From Mycetohabitans rhizoxinica HKI 454 (lineage in GTDB: Bacteria; Pseudomonadota; Gammaproteobacteria; Burkholderiales; Burkholderiaceae), in assembly GCF_000198775.1 (NCBI RefSeq), contig NC_014722.1:2278832-2342831 (forward strand): DNA of 64,000 bases. Direction: 5' to 3'. Under the pieces are notes generated by a model. It saw only the letters and a program-made list of their open reading frames with translations, made no database searches and was not told the origin of the DNA. The translations under genes and the position numbers were made by a program. Shown here piece by piece: positions 38,601 through 47,893 of this stretch. How positions within the stretch are numbered: the first letter of the stretch is position 1; each line of letters begins with the position of its first letter.

Positions 38601-38800
38601 TGCTCGATGACCTGCGTGACGGTATTCTCAACCGTTTTCGCGGATGCGCCCGGATAGTTCGCGCTAACCTGAATCGCCGGCGGCGCAATCGTTGGATACT
38701 GTGCGACGGGCAACTGGAAGATCGACACGACGCCCGCCAGCATTAGGATGATCGCGATTACCCAGGCAAAGATCGGACGATCAATGAAGAATTTGGCCAT
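35627..38800 (-). CDS. bpeB: RND multidrug efflux pump inner-membrane subunit (AcrB/BpeB-like)
   Basis: A 1057-residue HAE1-family proton antiporter, the usual length. It starts [20 protein letters not shown] and has the TM4 proton-relay aspartates in [19 protein letters not shown], the pore-domain text [20 protein letters not shown], and [14 protein letters not shown]. It extrudes drugs from the periplasm through OprB. The best match from memory is BpeB of B. pseudomallei, which handles macrolides, fluoroquinolones and quorum-sensing signals; substrates here are inferred. Second gene in bpeA-bpeB-oprB, following bpeA by 18 bases. Confidence 0.94.
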   Translation of the reverse strand: MAKFFIDRPIFAWVIAIILMLAGVVSIFQLPVAQYPTIAPPAIQVSANYPGASAKTVENTVTQVIEQQMSGLDHLLYLSSTSDDSGSATITLTFAPGTDPDIAQVQVQNKLQLATLLLPQVVQQLGTKVTKSSSSFLLVMAFVSKDGSMSKYDLANYVASKVQDPISRIDGVGTVTLFGSQYAMRIWLDPTKLTNYSLTPIDVQQALLTQNVQVAGGQLGGTPAKPGQMLQATITEATLLNTPEQFGNILLKVNPDGSRVRLKDVARVELGGENYNFDTKYNGQPTAGFGIQLATGANALATAKAVRQKIDELSKYFPQGLVVEYPYDTTPFVKLSIEEVVKTLFEGIVLVFLVMYLFLQNLRATVIPTIAVPVVLLGTFAIMNAAGFSINVLSMFGLVLAIGLLVDDAIVVVENVERVMAEEGLSPREATRKAMGQITGALIGVALVLSAVFVPVALSGGSVGAIYRQFSLTIVSAMVLSVLVALILTPALCATILKPIPAGHHEQKTGFFGWFNRTFNRSRDKYHDGVQHVIRRSGRWLIIYLAVIVAVGLLFMRLPTSFLPDEDQGMMFVLVQAPSGSTQERTAKVLQDVQHYLLEDEKDIVESVFTVNGFSFAGRGQNAGLAFVRMKDYSQRHASDQSAQALVHRMFGHFATYKDAMVIPVNPPSIPELGTASGFDFELQDRGGLGHDKLMAARNQLLGMAANDPMLALVRPNGLNDTPQFKINIDREKAQALGVSPSAIDQTFSIAWASQYVNNFLDTDGRIKKVYLQSDAPFRMNPEDLANWYVRSASGTMVPFTSISTGHWTFGSPKLERYNGISAVEIQGQAAPGKSTGQAMAAMEAIAAKLPAGIGFEWTGLSFQERQSGSQAPILYGISILVVFLCLAALYESWSIPFAVILVVPLGVIGALLAVTLRGLENDVFFQVGLLTTVGLSAKNAILIVEFARELQQKEGMSAMAAAMEAARLRLRPILMTSLAFILGVFPLAVSSGAGSGSQHAIGTGVIGGMLTATFLAIFMIPMFYVVIRDRFGSDNKPAGEPTPSRIEGNGSNQQGH

Positions 38801-38818
38801 GAAGCGATGCTCCTCGGA

Positions 38819-40096
38819 TTATTGCGCGGCGCTTGCATCGGCCGGCGCACTCGCGGCAGCCTGGCTGGCCCCGCGGGGCGCGGCGGGCTGCACGCCAGAT
38901 GCGGCCGGCGCCCCGCCGGGCGACGGGCTCGCCGTCATTTCGGGCGGCAGTTGCGCGGGCACCGGCTTGACGGTTGCCCCCGGGCGCACTTTCTCGGTGC
39001 CCTGCACGATGACGCGTTCACCCGGGTTCAGGCCGCTCTCGACAATCCAGTTCGCGCCATGGGTTCGGCTGGTAACCAACTGGCGCAGCGCGACCTTGTT
39101 GTCTGGGCCGACCACCAGCGCGGTCGGCATGCCTTTCTGGTCGCGCGTGATACCGACCTGCGGCACGACAATTGCCCGCTCGTTCACCCCCTCGACGATG
39201 CGCGCGCGCACAAACATACCGGGCAGCAGCACGCGATCCGGGTTTGGAAACAATGCCCGCAGGATGACCGAGCCGGTGGACTGATCGACCGTCACGTCAG
39301 CAAACTGCAGCTTGCCCTCGATCGGATAAAACGTGCCGTCCTCAAGCATCAGCTGCACTTTCGCGCTGTTCGAGCCCTGGGTGCGCAAGCGCCCCTGCTG
39401 GATCTCGCGCCGCAATCGCAAACCATCCGCACTTGATTGAGTCAGATCGACATACATCGGATCGAGTTGCTGCACGGTGCTCATCAGCGTGGCCTGGTTC
39501 GCCTGCACGTATGCGCCCGGCGTGACAACGGACAGACCGATGCGGCCATTAATCGGTGATACCACGTCGGTATAGCCCAGATTGATGGCAGCTGTCTGCA
39601 CTGACGCCTTGCCGGCCGCGACATCCGCCTCGGCCTGCCGCTCGGCGGCCACGGCATTGTCGTAGTCCTGCTTGCTGATCGCGTTCGAGGCGACCAGCAC
39701 CTCGAAGCGCTCCGCCTGAGCACGGGTCGATGCGAGATTGGCTTGCGCCTTGGCGAGCGACGCCTTCGCGCTGGCGAGCGCGGCCTCGTACGGCGCCGGG
39801 TCGATCTTGTACAGCCGCTGGCCGGTCTTGACCTCGCTACCCTCGGTGAATTCGCGGCGCTGCACGATGCCGTCCACGCGCGCGCGCACCTGCGCAACGA
39901 GGTACGCGCTGGTGCGCCCGGGCAAATCGGTAATCACCGGCACCGGCTTGGGCTCCACCGTCACCACGCCGACTTCGGGTACTTGCGCCGGTGGAGCGGC
40001 TGGCTTCTTGCCGCACCCGGCAAGCACGAAAGCTGCGGCTACCGCGGCCGCCGCGGTAGCGGGGAAAAAACGTACTCGAACCCAATCGACGCGCAT
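38819..40096 (-). CDS. bpeA: RND efflux periplasmic adaptor lipoprotein (BpeA/AcrA-like)
   Basis: Membrane fusion protein linking pump and channel, 425 residues. MRVDWVRVRFFPATAAAAVA leads to a lipobox (LAGC) and GKKPAAPP. The lipoyl and hairpin domains follow: VRARVDGIVQRREFTEGSEV, then the coiled-coil hairpin (EAALASAKASLAKAQANLAS) and the beta-barrel domain (ILRALFPNPDRVLLPGMFVRA). The C-terminal 40 residues are Ala/Pro-rich. The ATG at 40096 has AGAGG 8 bases upstream; the GTG at 40105 is an alternative. First gene of the operon, divergent from the TetR gene. Confidence 0.93.
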   Translation of the reverse strand: MRVDWVRVRFFPATAAAAVAAAFVLAGCGKKPAAPPAQVPEVGVVTVEPKPVPVITDLPGRTSAYLVAQVRARVDGIVQRREFTEGSEVKTGQRLYKIDPAPYEAALASAKASLAKAQANLASTRAQAERFEVLVASNAISKQDYDNAVAAERQAEADVAAGKASVQTAAINLGYTDVVSPINGRIGLSVVTPGAYVQANQATLMSTVQQLDPMYVDLTQSSADGLRLRREIQQGRLRTQGSNSAKVQLMLEDGTFYPIEGKLQFADVTVDQSTGSVILRALFPNPDRVLLPGMFVRARIVEGVNERAIVVPQVGITRDQKGMPTALVVGPDNKVALRQLVTSRTHGANWIVESGLNPGERVIVQGTEKVRPGATVKPVPAQLPPEMTASPSPGGAPAASGVQPAAPRGASQAAASAPADASAAQ

Positions 40097-40363
40097 GGAA
40101 CGCACCTCTGTATCTGACTGTGGCTAAGAATTGGAAGGACCCCGCGCCTAGAACTGCCGGGGCGCGTCTGCCGACGCCTGATCACAGGCCGTGCGCAAAT
40201 ACTGCGGCGCCCGGAACCAAAATGCACCGCCTAGGTTGCATATGGCGGGAGCACGCGGTGAGCTTCACTTTATCCGCGCGCGCCGGTCAGCAACCGTACC
40301 CGGCGTGTCGTGCAATCGGGGAGGAAAACGCCGGTTGGCCTGACGATCAACGAGTGCTATTGT
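40097..40363. other. 5' part of the bpe intergenic region
   Basis: Between bpeA and the operator at 40364 I see no gene, hairpin or repeat. It should contain the bpeABoprB promoter and leader, but no clear -35/-10 pair stands out. Confidence 0.4.
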
Positions 40364-40389
40364 ATATACATTCATTGCTGAATGTATAT
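40364..40389. promoter_or_regulatory. AcrR/BpeR-type operator, perfect inverted repeat
   Basis: Arms ATATACATTCA (40364-40374) and TGAATGTATAT (40379-40389) are exact reverse complements with a 4-base TTGC loop. The repeat closely resembles the E. coli AcrR operator, which also has ACATT...AATGTATG symmetry. It sits in the divergent region between bpeA and the tetR-type gene and is likely the binding site through which the repressor controls both. Confidence 0.88.
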
Positions 40390-40505
40390 TACCGTACACT
40401 TCTAAAGTCATTCATTGCACACCGCCCCACATTGTGTGCAATTCATCCGGGCCGCTGGTGCCGGCCCTGCAATTTGCGCAACAGCGCTTGCGCAACAACG
40501 AGACC

Positions 40506-41150
40506 ATGAGAAGGACCAAGGAAGCAGCGCTTGAGACGCGCAACCACATTCTTGACGCGGCCGAAATAGTATTTTTTGAACGGGGTGTGGCGCGCACGTC
40601 ACTTGCGCATGTCGCCGTGGCCGCCGGATTGACGCGCGGCGCGATCTACTGGCACTTCAAAAACAAGGCCGACCTGTTCACCGCGATGGTCGATCGGGTC
40701 ACGCTGCCAATGGAAACACTGGTCGAGGCCACCATCGACTCGCGCGAACAGGATCCGCTTGGCAGGCTACGCGACGTATTCGTGTTCTGCTTGCGCGATG
40801 CCGCACAAAATCCCCGCAGCCGGCGGGTTTTCGAGATCCTGTTCACGAAATGCGAATACACCGAGGATATGGGCCCCGTGCTGGAGCGTCACCGTAACGC
40901 GACCCGCGATGGCCGCGCGCGGCTGGAGGTCGGGCTGCGCAATGCGATGGCCAAGGGCCAATTGTCCGCCGAGTTGGATCCGCGGCGCGGCGCCCAGTTG
41001 CTGCATGCGTTCTTCGGCGGCATCCTGCGCGATTGGTTGCTTGACCATACGTCGATCGCGCTGGCACAAGAAGCGGAGCGTATCGCAGACAGTGGTTTCG
41101 CGATGCTGCACAGCCCGGCGACACTCACCGCCCCCCGCTTGAGGCGCTGA
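40506..41150 (+). CDS. bpeR: TetR-family repressor of the efflux operon (AcrR/BpeR-like)
   Basis: A 214-residue regulator. The N-terminal TetR helix-turn-helix reads RNHILDAAEIVFFERGVART and HVAVAAGLTRGAIYWHFKNK; the C-terminal ligand domain is AcrR-type (ELDPRRGAQLLHAFFGGILR). The start at MRRTKEAALETR (40506) fits the family; an upstream ATG at 40434 would add 24 residues with no homology. Divergent from bpeABoprB with a palindromic operator between them, so repression of the pump and autoregulation are the expected functions. Confidence 0.92.
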   Translation: MRRTKEAALETRNHILDAAEIVFFERGVARTSLAHVAVAAGLTRGAIYWHFKNKADLFTAMVDRVTLPMETLVEATIDSREQDPLGRLRDVFVFCLRDAAQNPRSRRVFEILFTKCEYTEDMGPVLERHRNATRDGRARLEVGLRNAMAKGQLSAELDPRRGAQLLHAFFGGILRDWLLDHTSIALAQEAERIADSGFAMLHSPATLTAPRLRR

Positions 41151-41208
41151 CCGGCTCATCGGCACCGAGCTGCCACTTGGGCGCGGCAGGCGTCGCGTTC
41201 GGTGGCCG

Positions 41209-41571
41209 TCACGATGTCTGCTCAATCTGATCGACCCGATCCGGGTAAAACGCAATATAGCCAGCGATGGAGACAAGCGCATCGAACGGTTCTTCGTAGC
41301 TCCACGCCGCGTTCTCGACGATGCCGTCCTCGGTTCTCAGATGAAAATAGCTTGCGTCGCCCTTGTGCGGGCAATGGGTACGATGCGCCGATCGTGTCAG
41401 CCGCGCCATGTTCACGTCCGCGCGCGGCAGGTATTGGACCGGCGCCAGGCCGGTCTCGTGAAGCGTCAGCGCGTGCAGCGTATCCGCATAAGTGACACCT
41501 TGCTGGATGACGCGAACGCGGTGCGGATTACTGACGATGGTAATCGGGTGTTCGTCTGACGATGCATACAT
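41209..41571 (-). CDS. DUF427 domain protein
   Basis: A 120-residue conserved protein of unknown function. It contains the family text HETGLAPVQYLPRADVNMA, RTHCPHKGDASYFHL (a Cys-Pro-His-Lys motif) and WSYEEPFDALVSIAGYIAFY ending in YPDRVD. The ATG at 41571 has GGAGG 6 bases ahead, which settles the start over the longer frame. A terminator hairpin just upstream separates it from the next minus-strand gene, so it is probably transcribed alone. Confidence 0.88.
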   Translation of the reverse strand: MYASSDEHPITIVSNPHRVRVIQQGVTYADTLHALTLHETGLAPVQYLPRADVNMARLTRSAHRTHCPHKGDASYFHLRTEDGIVENAAWSYEEPFDALVSIAGYIAFYPDRVDQIEQTS

Positions 41572-41583
41572 CCGAACCTCCGT

Positions 41584-41617
41584 TAAAAAGCCACGGCAAC
41601 ACAGTCGCAGCCGTGGC
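41584..41617 (-). terminator. Rho-independent terminator of the small secreted protein gene
   Basis: On the minus strand the 8-base stem GCCACGGC...GCCGTGGC (41610-41617 and 41590-41597) is followed by TTTTT. It lies between the stop at 41681 and the start of the DUF427 gene and so ends the upstream transcript. Confidence 0.85.
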
Positions 41618-41680
41618 ACCTATTCTCGGCAAAATGACGCTGCCGCACCTCGTGCGTCGCGCCGGCGAAACGCGCCGCGC

Positions 41681-42112
41681 TTACGGCTGCGACCAGCGGA
41701 ACGCAAGCGTCGCGTGGCGTTCCAGCTTAATCGACTTAGTCTGTGCCGTGTCCTCGTACTGCGCGCGTACCGTGTAGCGTCCAGGCGCGAGCTTGACCAG
41801 CATGTACGGACCCTGCGAGATCGTATCGAGCACGCTCTGGCCGCCCGCCCGCGTGATGGTCACCTGCACGTCGGCCAGGTATTCGTTGCGCGAGCCGGTG
41901 AATCGCAACGCGAGCGGCCAATGTGGCATCTCGCGGCGCAACGCCTGCGACTCGTCCAACCCGATGCCGCCCGACGTATAGCTGACCTCGCCCTGCGTGC
42001 TGACCGGCGGCACGCCGTTGCTGTCCTGCGCGTGGACCCGCGTGGCAAAGCCGGTGACGCCGAGCAAGCTGGCCGCCAGCACGGCAAGCCCCCTTTGATG
42101 GCGGTTTTTCAT
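41681..42112 (-). CDS. Small secreted protein with a carboxypeptidase-regulatory-like fold
   Basis: A 143-residue protein with a signal peptide (MKNRHQRGLAVLAASLLGVT, cleavage after HAQ or near it). The mature part has GPYMLVKLAPGRYTVRAQYE followed by DTAQTKSIKLERHATLAFRW, a beta-sandwich pattern seen in carboxypeptidase-regulatory and similar Ig-like domains. The function is unknown. The start at 42112 is preferred over 42172 because the signal peptide begins there. It lies downstream of the histidine kinase gene by 146 bases and may be controlled by that system. Confidence 0.8.
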   Translation of the reverse strand: MKNRHQRGLAVLAASLLGVTGFATRVHAQDSNGVPPVSTQGEVSYTSGGIGLDESQALRREMPHWPLALRFTGSRNEYLADVQVTITRAGGQSVLDTISQGPYMLVKLAPGRYTVRAQYEDTAQTKSIKLERHATLAFRWSQP

Positions 42113-42258
42113 CGTGTCACTCCTTTCCTTGGCTGGTTTAAGGACGGCGGATCCGCGGCGCGCCGCGCACACGGACCTCCCCTACTGTACCGACCCGATC
42201 AACGGCATACGGTTCCAGCGAACCACGCGGCCAGTAAACTTTGTTACACCGGCGTTTT

Positions 42259-43623
42259 TCATGGGCCGTCACATCGGGGCCGAGAGGCTTCGCGCGTGCC
42301 ACCCGGGTGCCGCGTAAAGGTAACGCTGACGCGCAATCCGCATCCGCCCGGCCCGTCGTCCAACTGCAATGACGCACCGTGCTGCTGCACGACCCCACGC
42401 ACGATGGCCAGGCCCAACCCGCTGCCGCAGATCTGTGCGAGCGACTCATCGCGTGCCGGCATCCGATAGAACCGATCGAACACGCGCGCGCGCTCCGCTG
42501 CCGGAATGCCGGGCCCGGTGTCAACGATCTGCACGCGCGGCCGGCCAGCGCCGTCGACATCGGTCGACACGTCGACGCGCCCGCCCCTTGGCGTGTACTT
42601 GACCGCGTTGTCAACCAAGTTGCCGATCATCATGCGCAACGCGTCGGGGTCGCCGAACACAGTCGCGTCCGCGGCCCCATCCATGCCCAGATCCACGCCG
42701 CGTTGCGCGGCAAGCGTCGTATACGCGCGCACGCTGTCCTCGACCACTGCACGCAACGACACGGGTGCCCCTGCGCTGGCGCAGTCCGCGCCGGGCTCGG
42801 CACGCGCGAGCGCCAGCAATTGCTCGACCAGCCGCGTCGCGCGCTCGACCCCGTGCTTCAGGTCCGCCGTCGCCTCGCGCCGCGCCGCGTCGTCCCGCGC
42901 ACGCTCCAGCAATTGCACCTGGATCTGCAACGCGGCCAGCGGCGTGCGTAACTCATGCGCGGCATCGGCGACAAACGCGCGCTGCGTATCCAGCGCATGT
43001 GCCAGCCGCTCGAGCAATCCGTTGAGCGCGCGCACCAGTGGCTGCACCTCGTTGGGCAGCCGCTGGTCCGGCAACGGGTCGAGCGCGTCCGGCTGCCGCG
43101 TGTCCAACGCAAGCGCCACGCGGCGCAATGGCTTCAGCCCGCGACCGATGACCAGCCAGACGGCCACGCCCAGCAGCGGCAACAGCATCAGCGAAGGCCA
43201 CAGCGTACGCAGCGCCACTTCCGCCGCCAGCCGGCTGCGCACGCTCATCGGCTGAGCGAGTTGCACGACATTGTCGCCCACCACCGCGCTGTAGACCCGC
43301 CAGTCGCCACCGGACGTGTGTTCGGTCGAAAAACCCAGCCTGGCGCGCGGCGCGAGGGGCGCGCGCGGGTGCGAATAGTACAGTTGCACGCCCTCGCGGC
43401 TCCAGATCTGGATCACAACACCGCCGCTTTCCGGATCGCCCGCGCCGAACGCGGAACTGAACGGCTCCGATGGCAACGCCGCGGCAGTTTGCTGCAATTG
43501 AAAGTCAAACAGCTCATTGGCTTCGGCCCGGGCCTGCCGAAAGGTGAGCCAGCCTGCCAGGCCGAAGCCCGCCAGCAGCACCGCAATCAGCGAGATCAGC
43601 AGTTGTCGGCGAATTGAATTCAT
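42259..43623 (-). CDS. Sensor histidine kinase, QseC/TctE-like
   Basis: A 454-residue membrane sensor. Two helices (residues about 8-26 and 139-160) flank a periplasmic domain of about 110 residues. HAMP-like region, then the H-box FVADAAHELRTPLA with phospho-accepting H223, the N box (MIGNLVDNAVKYTP), G1 (DTGPGIP) and G2 (GSGLGLAIV). It starts 9 bases after the response-regulator stop codon, so the two form one operon. The signal sensed is unknown; QseC-like kinases are often tied to metal or envelope stress, but that is not shown. Confidence 0.93.
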   Translation of the reverse strand: MNSIRRQLLISLIAVLLAGFGLAGWLTFRQARAEANELFDFQLQQTAAALPSEPFSSAFGAGDPESGGVVIQIWSREGVQLYYSHPRAPLAPRARLGFSTEHTSGGDWRVYSAVVGDNVVQLAQPMSVRSRLAAEVALRTLWPSLMLLPLLGVAVWLVIGRGLKPLRRVALALDTRQPDALDPLPDQRLPNEVQPLVRALNGLLERLAHALDTQRAFVADAAHELRTPLAALQIQVQLLERARDDAARREATADLKHGVERATRLVEQLLALARAEPGADCASAGAPVSLRAVVEDSVRAYTTLAAQRGVDLGMDGAADATVFGDPDALRMMIGNLVDNAVKYTPRGGRVDVSTDVDGAGRPRVQIVDTGPGIPAAERARVFDRFYRMPARDESLAQICGSGLGLAIVRGVVQQHGASLQLDDGPGGCGLRVSVTFTRHPGGTREASRPRCDGP

Positions 43624-43632
43624 CGGCCCGCG

Positions 43633-44292
43633 TCACGCCTTCGGCATCATGTAGCCCAGCCCGCGCACGGTGCGGATCAGTTCCGCGCCAAGCTTCTTGC
43701 GCAGCGAATGGATATAGACTTCGACCGTATTGCTGCCAATCTCCTCGCCCCAGCCATAGATCTTTTCCTCAAGCTGACTCTTGGAGAGCACCGCGCCAGG
43801 CCGCGCGAGCAGCGCCTCGAGCAACCCATACTCGCGCGCGGACAATGCAACGGGCACACCCTCGAGCGTGACCTCGCGCGCGGCCGGATCCAACGTCAAG
43901 CCGCGGTGTCGGATCACTGTCTCGGCCCGACCGGCCTGGCGGCGCACCAGGGCCCGCATGCGGGCGCCAAGCTCGTCCAGATCGAACGGCTTGACCAGGT
44001 AGTCGTCCGCGCCCGCGTCGAGCCCCTTGACGCGATCGGCCACCGCATCACGGGCGGTCACGATCAGCACTGGGAACACATGTTTTTTGGCACGCACCGT
44101 CTTGAGCACGTCCAGGCCATCGCGCTGAGGCAATCCGAGGTCGAGCAGCATCAGATCGTACGGCTCGCCGTCAGCGGCCAGGATCGCCGCGGCGCCGTCC
44201 TGGACCCAATCCACTGCCCAGCCGTCCGCGCGCAGCGCCTTGCGCACACCTTCGGCGATCATCGAGTCGTCTTCGACGAGTAAAACACGCAT
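43633..44292 (-). CDS. OmpR/PhoB-type response regulator, QseB-like
   Basis: A 219-residue transcription factor. Receiver domain with phospho-acceptor D51 (LMLLDLGLPQRDG) and K near LVKPFD; DNA-binding winged helix with LSAREYGLLEALLARPGAVL and NTVEVYIHSLRKKLG, and RTVRGLGYMM at the end. The start is the ATG at 44292 (MRVLLVEDDSMIAEG); the much longer open frame upstream is not coding. First gene of a kinase-regulator pair. Confidence 0.94.
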   Translation of the reverse strand: MRVLLVEDDSMIAEGVRKALRADGWAVDWVQDGAAAILAADGEPYDLMLLDLGLPQRDGLDVLKTVRAKKHVFPVLIVTARDAVADRVKGLDAGADDYLVKPFDLDELGARMRALVRRQAGRAETVIRHRGLTLDPAAREVTLEGVPVALSAREYGLLEALLARPGAVLSKSQLEEKIYGWGEEIGSNTVEVYIHSLRKKLGAELIRTVRGLGYMMPKA

Positions 44293-44509
44293 AGTGCCGA
44301 CCGTTCGTTCATCTACAAATGAGCCATGCGCACATTCTATCCTTGTCGCCACACCGATCCGGCGTATCGCCTCCCCGTGTCGAATCGCCCCATGTCGAAT
44401 TTTTGTATCGTGGAGCCGCCGGCCTGTCCTATTGTCACTACAATGAGCGCTTTGCGCGCAACTGGCCACCATATCGGCGTCAGCGCGTTTTGATCGCTCG
44501 CGCTTCTCT

Positions 44510-46303
44510 ATGCTTCCGCATCCGCTCGCTTTCTTTGGTCGCTTCACCCGCCCCGGCTTCGGCTGCCCATTCCTGTTCGCTGTCCGATTGCACCGCCATA
44601 ACGTCGATGTCCGCCAGGGCGCTGCGTGCGTCACGACCCTCCCGCGGCAAACGGACGGTGCGGCACAGCGGTCGCGCCGCCGGTGGCTGGCCGTGATGCT
44701 CGCGTGTGCGGCATGGGTTGCACTGCCAAGCGTGCCCACGCCGGCCTTTGCCGACGCGAAGCCCCAGGCCAAGCAATGGCGGGCCAAGAGCAAGGTAAGT
44801 CGCAAGGTAAATCGCAACGCGGCAGCCAACGCTTCGTGCGCCAAGACTCGCACGAAACGCTACAAAGGCAAGACTGCGGGCCGCGCGGCCAACGTAGCGT
44901 CCGGCCCGCTGCCCGCGCCGGTAATGGCCGGTCTTGCGCGTGCGCGGGTGCCGCTCTCGTCGGTCAGCGTCGTCGTGCAGCGCGTGGGCGACACGCGGCC
45001 GTTGCTCGCGTGGAATGCGAGCAAGGCTATGCTGCCCGCATCGACGATGAAACTGGTGACCACCTACGCCGGCCTGTCGATCCTCGGCCCGGATTATCGG
45101 TGGCGCACGAGCGCGTACCGGGACGGCAGCATCGACGCCTCCGGCGTACTGCACGGCAACCTGTATATCCAGGGCACAGGCGATCCGAAGCTCGTGCCGG
45201 AGGAATTGCTCGACCTGGTGAACAAGATCCGCAAGCAAGGCATCATCGCGCTAAACGGCAACCTGGTCCTGGACAAGCGATGGTTTGACGCATCCACACG
45301 CGACCTGCCTGCGTTCGACGAGAACACCACCTCACCGTACAACGTCGGCCCGGATCCGCTGCTGTATGCGTTCAAGTCGTTGTCCTTTACGCTGAATCCG
45401 TCGCCAAGCGGCGACGTAGCCATCGACGTAAAGCCTGCGCTCGCGCAACTGAAGATCGTCAACCAGTTGCGCGAGACGCGCGGCGCGTGCACCGGCGTGT
45501 TGCAAAGCGTGACCCCGACCATCAAGCCGACGCCGCAAGGCATCGTGCAGGCAGTGTTCAGCGGCGGCTATCCGAGGCGCTGTGGCGAGCGTACCGTCAA
45601 CATGGCCGCACTGGATCACTCGAGCTTTTTTGCCGGTGGTTTCCTAGCACTGTGGAAGCAGACCGGAGGCACCTTCACCGGCACGGTGCGCGAAGGTGCA
45701 ACGCCGCCCAACGCCCACCCAGTGGCCACCCATCGCGGGATAGTGCTATCGACGATCGTGAACGACATCAACAAGTTGTCGAACAACACGATGGCGCGCA
45801 ATCTATTCCTGTCGATCGGCGCAGTCGGAGCGCGCCCGATTGCGTCGCACCTGCCCGTCACGCTCGCCCCGCCGGTGCCGTCCACGCCCGCGCGCAGCGC
45901 ACAGGTCATCCGCGACTTTCTGGCCAAGAGCGGGCTGGCCATGCCCGAGTTGAAACTGGACAATGGCTCCGGCCTGTCGCGCAACGAGCACGTCAGCGCG
46001 GCGTCGATGGCTAAACTGCTGGTGGCGGCCAACGCCAGCCCTGTCGCGCAGGCTTTCGTCGCGTCGTTGCCCATTGCCGGCGTGGACGGCACGATGCGTC
46101 ACCGGCTCACCGGGGCACCGGTGGGCGGCAATGCACGGATCAAAACGGGCACATTGCGCGGCGTGCGCGCGATTGCCGGCTATGTCGCCGCGGCGAACGG
46201 CGAAAGCTACGTGGTTGTGAGCTTGATCAACGATCCACGCGCCGCCGCCGCGCGGCAGGCACACGATGCCCTGCTCGAATGGGTATACCACCGCGCCCGA
46301 TAA
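44510..46303 (+). CDS. dacB: D-alanyl-D-alanine carboxypeptidase/endopeptidase (PBP4)
   Basis: A periplasmic penicillin-binding protein that trims peptidoglycan peptide bridges. The active-site SxxK is S178-T-M-K181 in LPASTMKLVTTYAG; the SNN motif is in KLSNNTMARN; KTG lies in ARIKTGTLRGVRAIAG. The N-terminus is uncertain: with the ATG at 44510, about 55 residues precede the likely signal sequence RRRWLAVMLACAAWVALPSV. An internal start at 44696 (MLACAAW) would give a signal peptide without its basic residues. After the signal, residues about 85-130 form a Lys/Arg/Ala-rich region before the catalytic domain. It lies alone, divergent from the two-component system. Confidence 0.9.
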   Translation: MLPHPLAFFGRFTRPGFGCPFLFAVRLHRHNVDVRQGAACVTTLPRQTDGAAQRSRRRWLAVMLACAAWVALPSVPTPAFADAKPQAKQWRAKSKVSRKVNRNAAANASCAKTRTKRYKGKTAGRAANVASGPLPAPVMAGLARARVPLSSVSVVVQRVGDTRPLLAWNASKAMLPASTMKLVTTYAGLSILGPDYRWRTSAYRDGSIDASGVLHGNLYIQGTGDPKLVPEELLDLVNKIRKQGIIALNGNLVLDKRWFDASTRDLPAFDENTTSPYNVGPDPLLYAFKSLSFTLNPSPSGDVAIDVKPALAQLKIVNQLRETRGACTGVLQSVTPTIKPTPQGIVQAVFSGGYPRRCGERTVNMAALDHSSFFAGGFLALWKQTGGTFTGTVREGATPPNAHPVATHRGIVLSTIVNDINKLSNNTMARNLFLSIGAVGARPIASHLPVTLAPPVPSTPARSAQVIRDFLAKSGLAMPELKLDNGSGLSRNEHVSAASMAKLLVAANASPVAQAFVASLPIAGVDGTMRHRLTGAPVGGNARIKTGTLRGVRAIAGYVAAANGESYVVVSLINDPRAAAARQAHDALLEWVYHRAR

Positions 46304-46727
46304 CGCTCGTCAGCCGACACCGCGTTTCAAGCATCCGGAAAAACCCTGACGGCACACGAAGTGCGGCGTGTCTTATTGAGTAAAGCCTCTAGCCGATAGA
46401 CATAAACATCGATCAAAGTCGGTGTACCCTTAACCCGTTCTTGCCGTGGCCCGCTCAGACGGCTTCAGCGAGACGGAACGCCGGTGCACCCACGCCTGGC
46501 ACAACAATGACAATGCATGAGCGGCACCCTGCCGCTCGAGACGCATATCGGAGGACGCGGATGCGGTTCGACGCCATTTGGCTGCTGCCGGCGCCCGGGC
46601 AACGTTTCGTTATCCGTATCGATTCAGTCCACCGCGATGTCAGCTCGGCAAGCGCGCGACGTGTGGCGTGCGGCCGCTCACGACCTATCTGGCCTGATGG
46701 CCCGGCCCACCCGTACGAGGAGACACA
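46304..46727. other. Intergenic region without a recognised gene
   Basis: About 420 bases between dacB and the GDSL lipoprotein gene. The open frames here do not resemble proteins and have no ribosome sites. No clear terminator hairpin follows dacB. The last 20 bases carry the GAGGAGACACA ribosome site of the next gene. Confidence 0.5.
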
Positions 46728-47819
46728 ATGAAGAATCAGCAGAACACGTGGCAGCGCTTCGTGCGCACAACAGTCGCATGTTCCACATTCGCGCTGCTCG
46801 CCGCATGCGGCGGTGGCACCAGCGGCGACTCATCGACGCAGATTCCAGCGGGAAACATCCGGCTGCAAGTGGTCACGTTCGGCGACAGCCTATCCGATGC
46901 TGGCACCTATGCGGTTACCAGCACGAGCACCACCGGCCCGCTCGCGTTGGGCGGCGGCCGCTTCACGACAAATCCCGGGCAGGTGTGGACGCAGAATGTC
47001 GCGCAATACTACGGCGATACGCTCACGCCGGCGTTTAAGGGAGGCTTCGGCGTGCCGCTGAGCGCGGCGGGCGGCTTGGATTACGCGCAAGGCGCGGCCA
47101 CGGTCAATACCAGTGGCTCGACCACCGGCGTTGGCATGACGGCCGAGCCCGTCACCTGGCAGGTTAGCGCCTACCTGCAGACGCACGGCAGCTTCAACAG
47201 CAACCAATTGGTGCTCATCGAGGCCGGGGCCAACGATGTACTGGGCAACGCGCAAGCGTTGGCGGCCGGCCAAATCACGCAAGCCGTGGCGAGACAGAAC
47301 ATCACGACGGCGGCCATCGCGCTCGCCCACGTAGTCGGCCAGATCCTGCAGGCCGGCGCAACCAAGGTGGTCGTCGCGAATCTGCCCAACATCGGCATGA
47401 CGCCGCTTGGTGTGTCCAGCGCCGATGGCGGCACCGGGCTCACGCAACTGTCGGCCGGCTTCAACACCGCGCTGAAGGCAGCGCTCACGCAAGGCGGCAT
47501 CGACCAGAAGGTCATCCAACTGGACGTGTTCTCGTGGATCACCAACCTGGCGGCCCACTACCAGGCCAATGGGTTCAAGGTCGGCGCCACCGGTACCGCA
47601 TGCAATTTGACCAAAATGGTCACGTCGGCACAACAGGCCGGCGTACCCAATCCGGCCTCGTATGGCACGTCGCTACTGTGCGCGCCGGACAGCTACACCG
47701 AGCAGAACGCGGACCAGACTTATATGTTCGCCGACCAGATCCACCCAACGACCCGCACGCACCAGTTGTTCGCGCAATTCGTGCAACAGCAGATCGCGGC
47801 GCACGGCATCGGCAAGTAA
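46728..47819 (+). CDS. SGNH/GDSL-family esterase lipoprotein
   Basis: A secreted or surface hydrolase of 363 residues. A signal peptide (MKNQQNTWQRFVRTTVACST) leads to a lipobox (ALLAAC) with modified Cys near residue 27. The SGNH blocks are: VTFGDSLSDAGTY (block I Ser), GGLDYAQGAA (block II Gly), EAGANDVLG (block III, Asn), and ADQIHPTTRTH (block V with the Asp-His pair). Substrates could be lipids or acyl esters; not known. A good ribosome site (GGAG) lies 8 bases before the ATG. Convergent with ywlC, 74 bases away. Confidence 0.9.
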   Translation: MKNQQNTWQRFVRTTVACSTFALLAACGGGTSGDSSTQIPAGNIRLQVVTFGDSLSDAGTYAVTSTSTTGPLALGGGRFTTNPGQVWTQNVAQYYGDTLTPAFKGGFGVPLSAAGGLDYAQGAATVNTSGSTTGVGMTAEPVTWQVSAYLQTHGSFNSNQLVLIEAGANDVLGNAQALAAGQITQAVARQNITTAAIALAHVVGQILQAGATKVVVANLPNIGMTPLGVSSADGGTGLTQLSAGFNTALKAALTQGGIDQKVIQLDVFSWITNLAAHYQANGFKVGATGTACNLTKMVTSAQQAGVPNPASYGTSLLCAPDSYTEQNADQTYMFADQIHPTTRTHQLFAQFVQQQIAAHGIGK

Positions 47820-47893
47820 TTGCCCGGTAACGCGCGCAAGCCACGCGTGGACAGCGATGGGGCGCCCGACCGGGCCACCCTGGTCCGATCGCG

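Noticed and set aside
43633..44853. Response regulator extended to 406 residues
   Set aside because: The receiver domain begins at the ATG at 44292; upstream codons are not protein-like and overlap the start of dacB.
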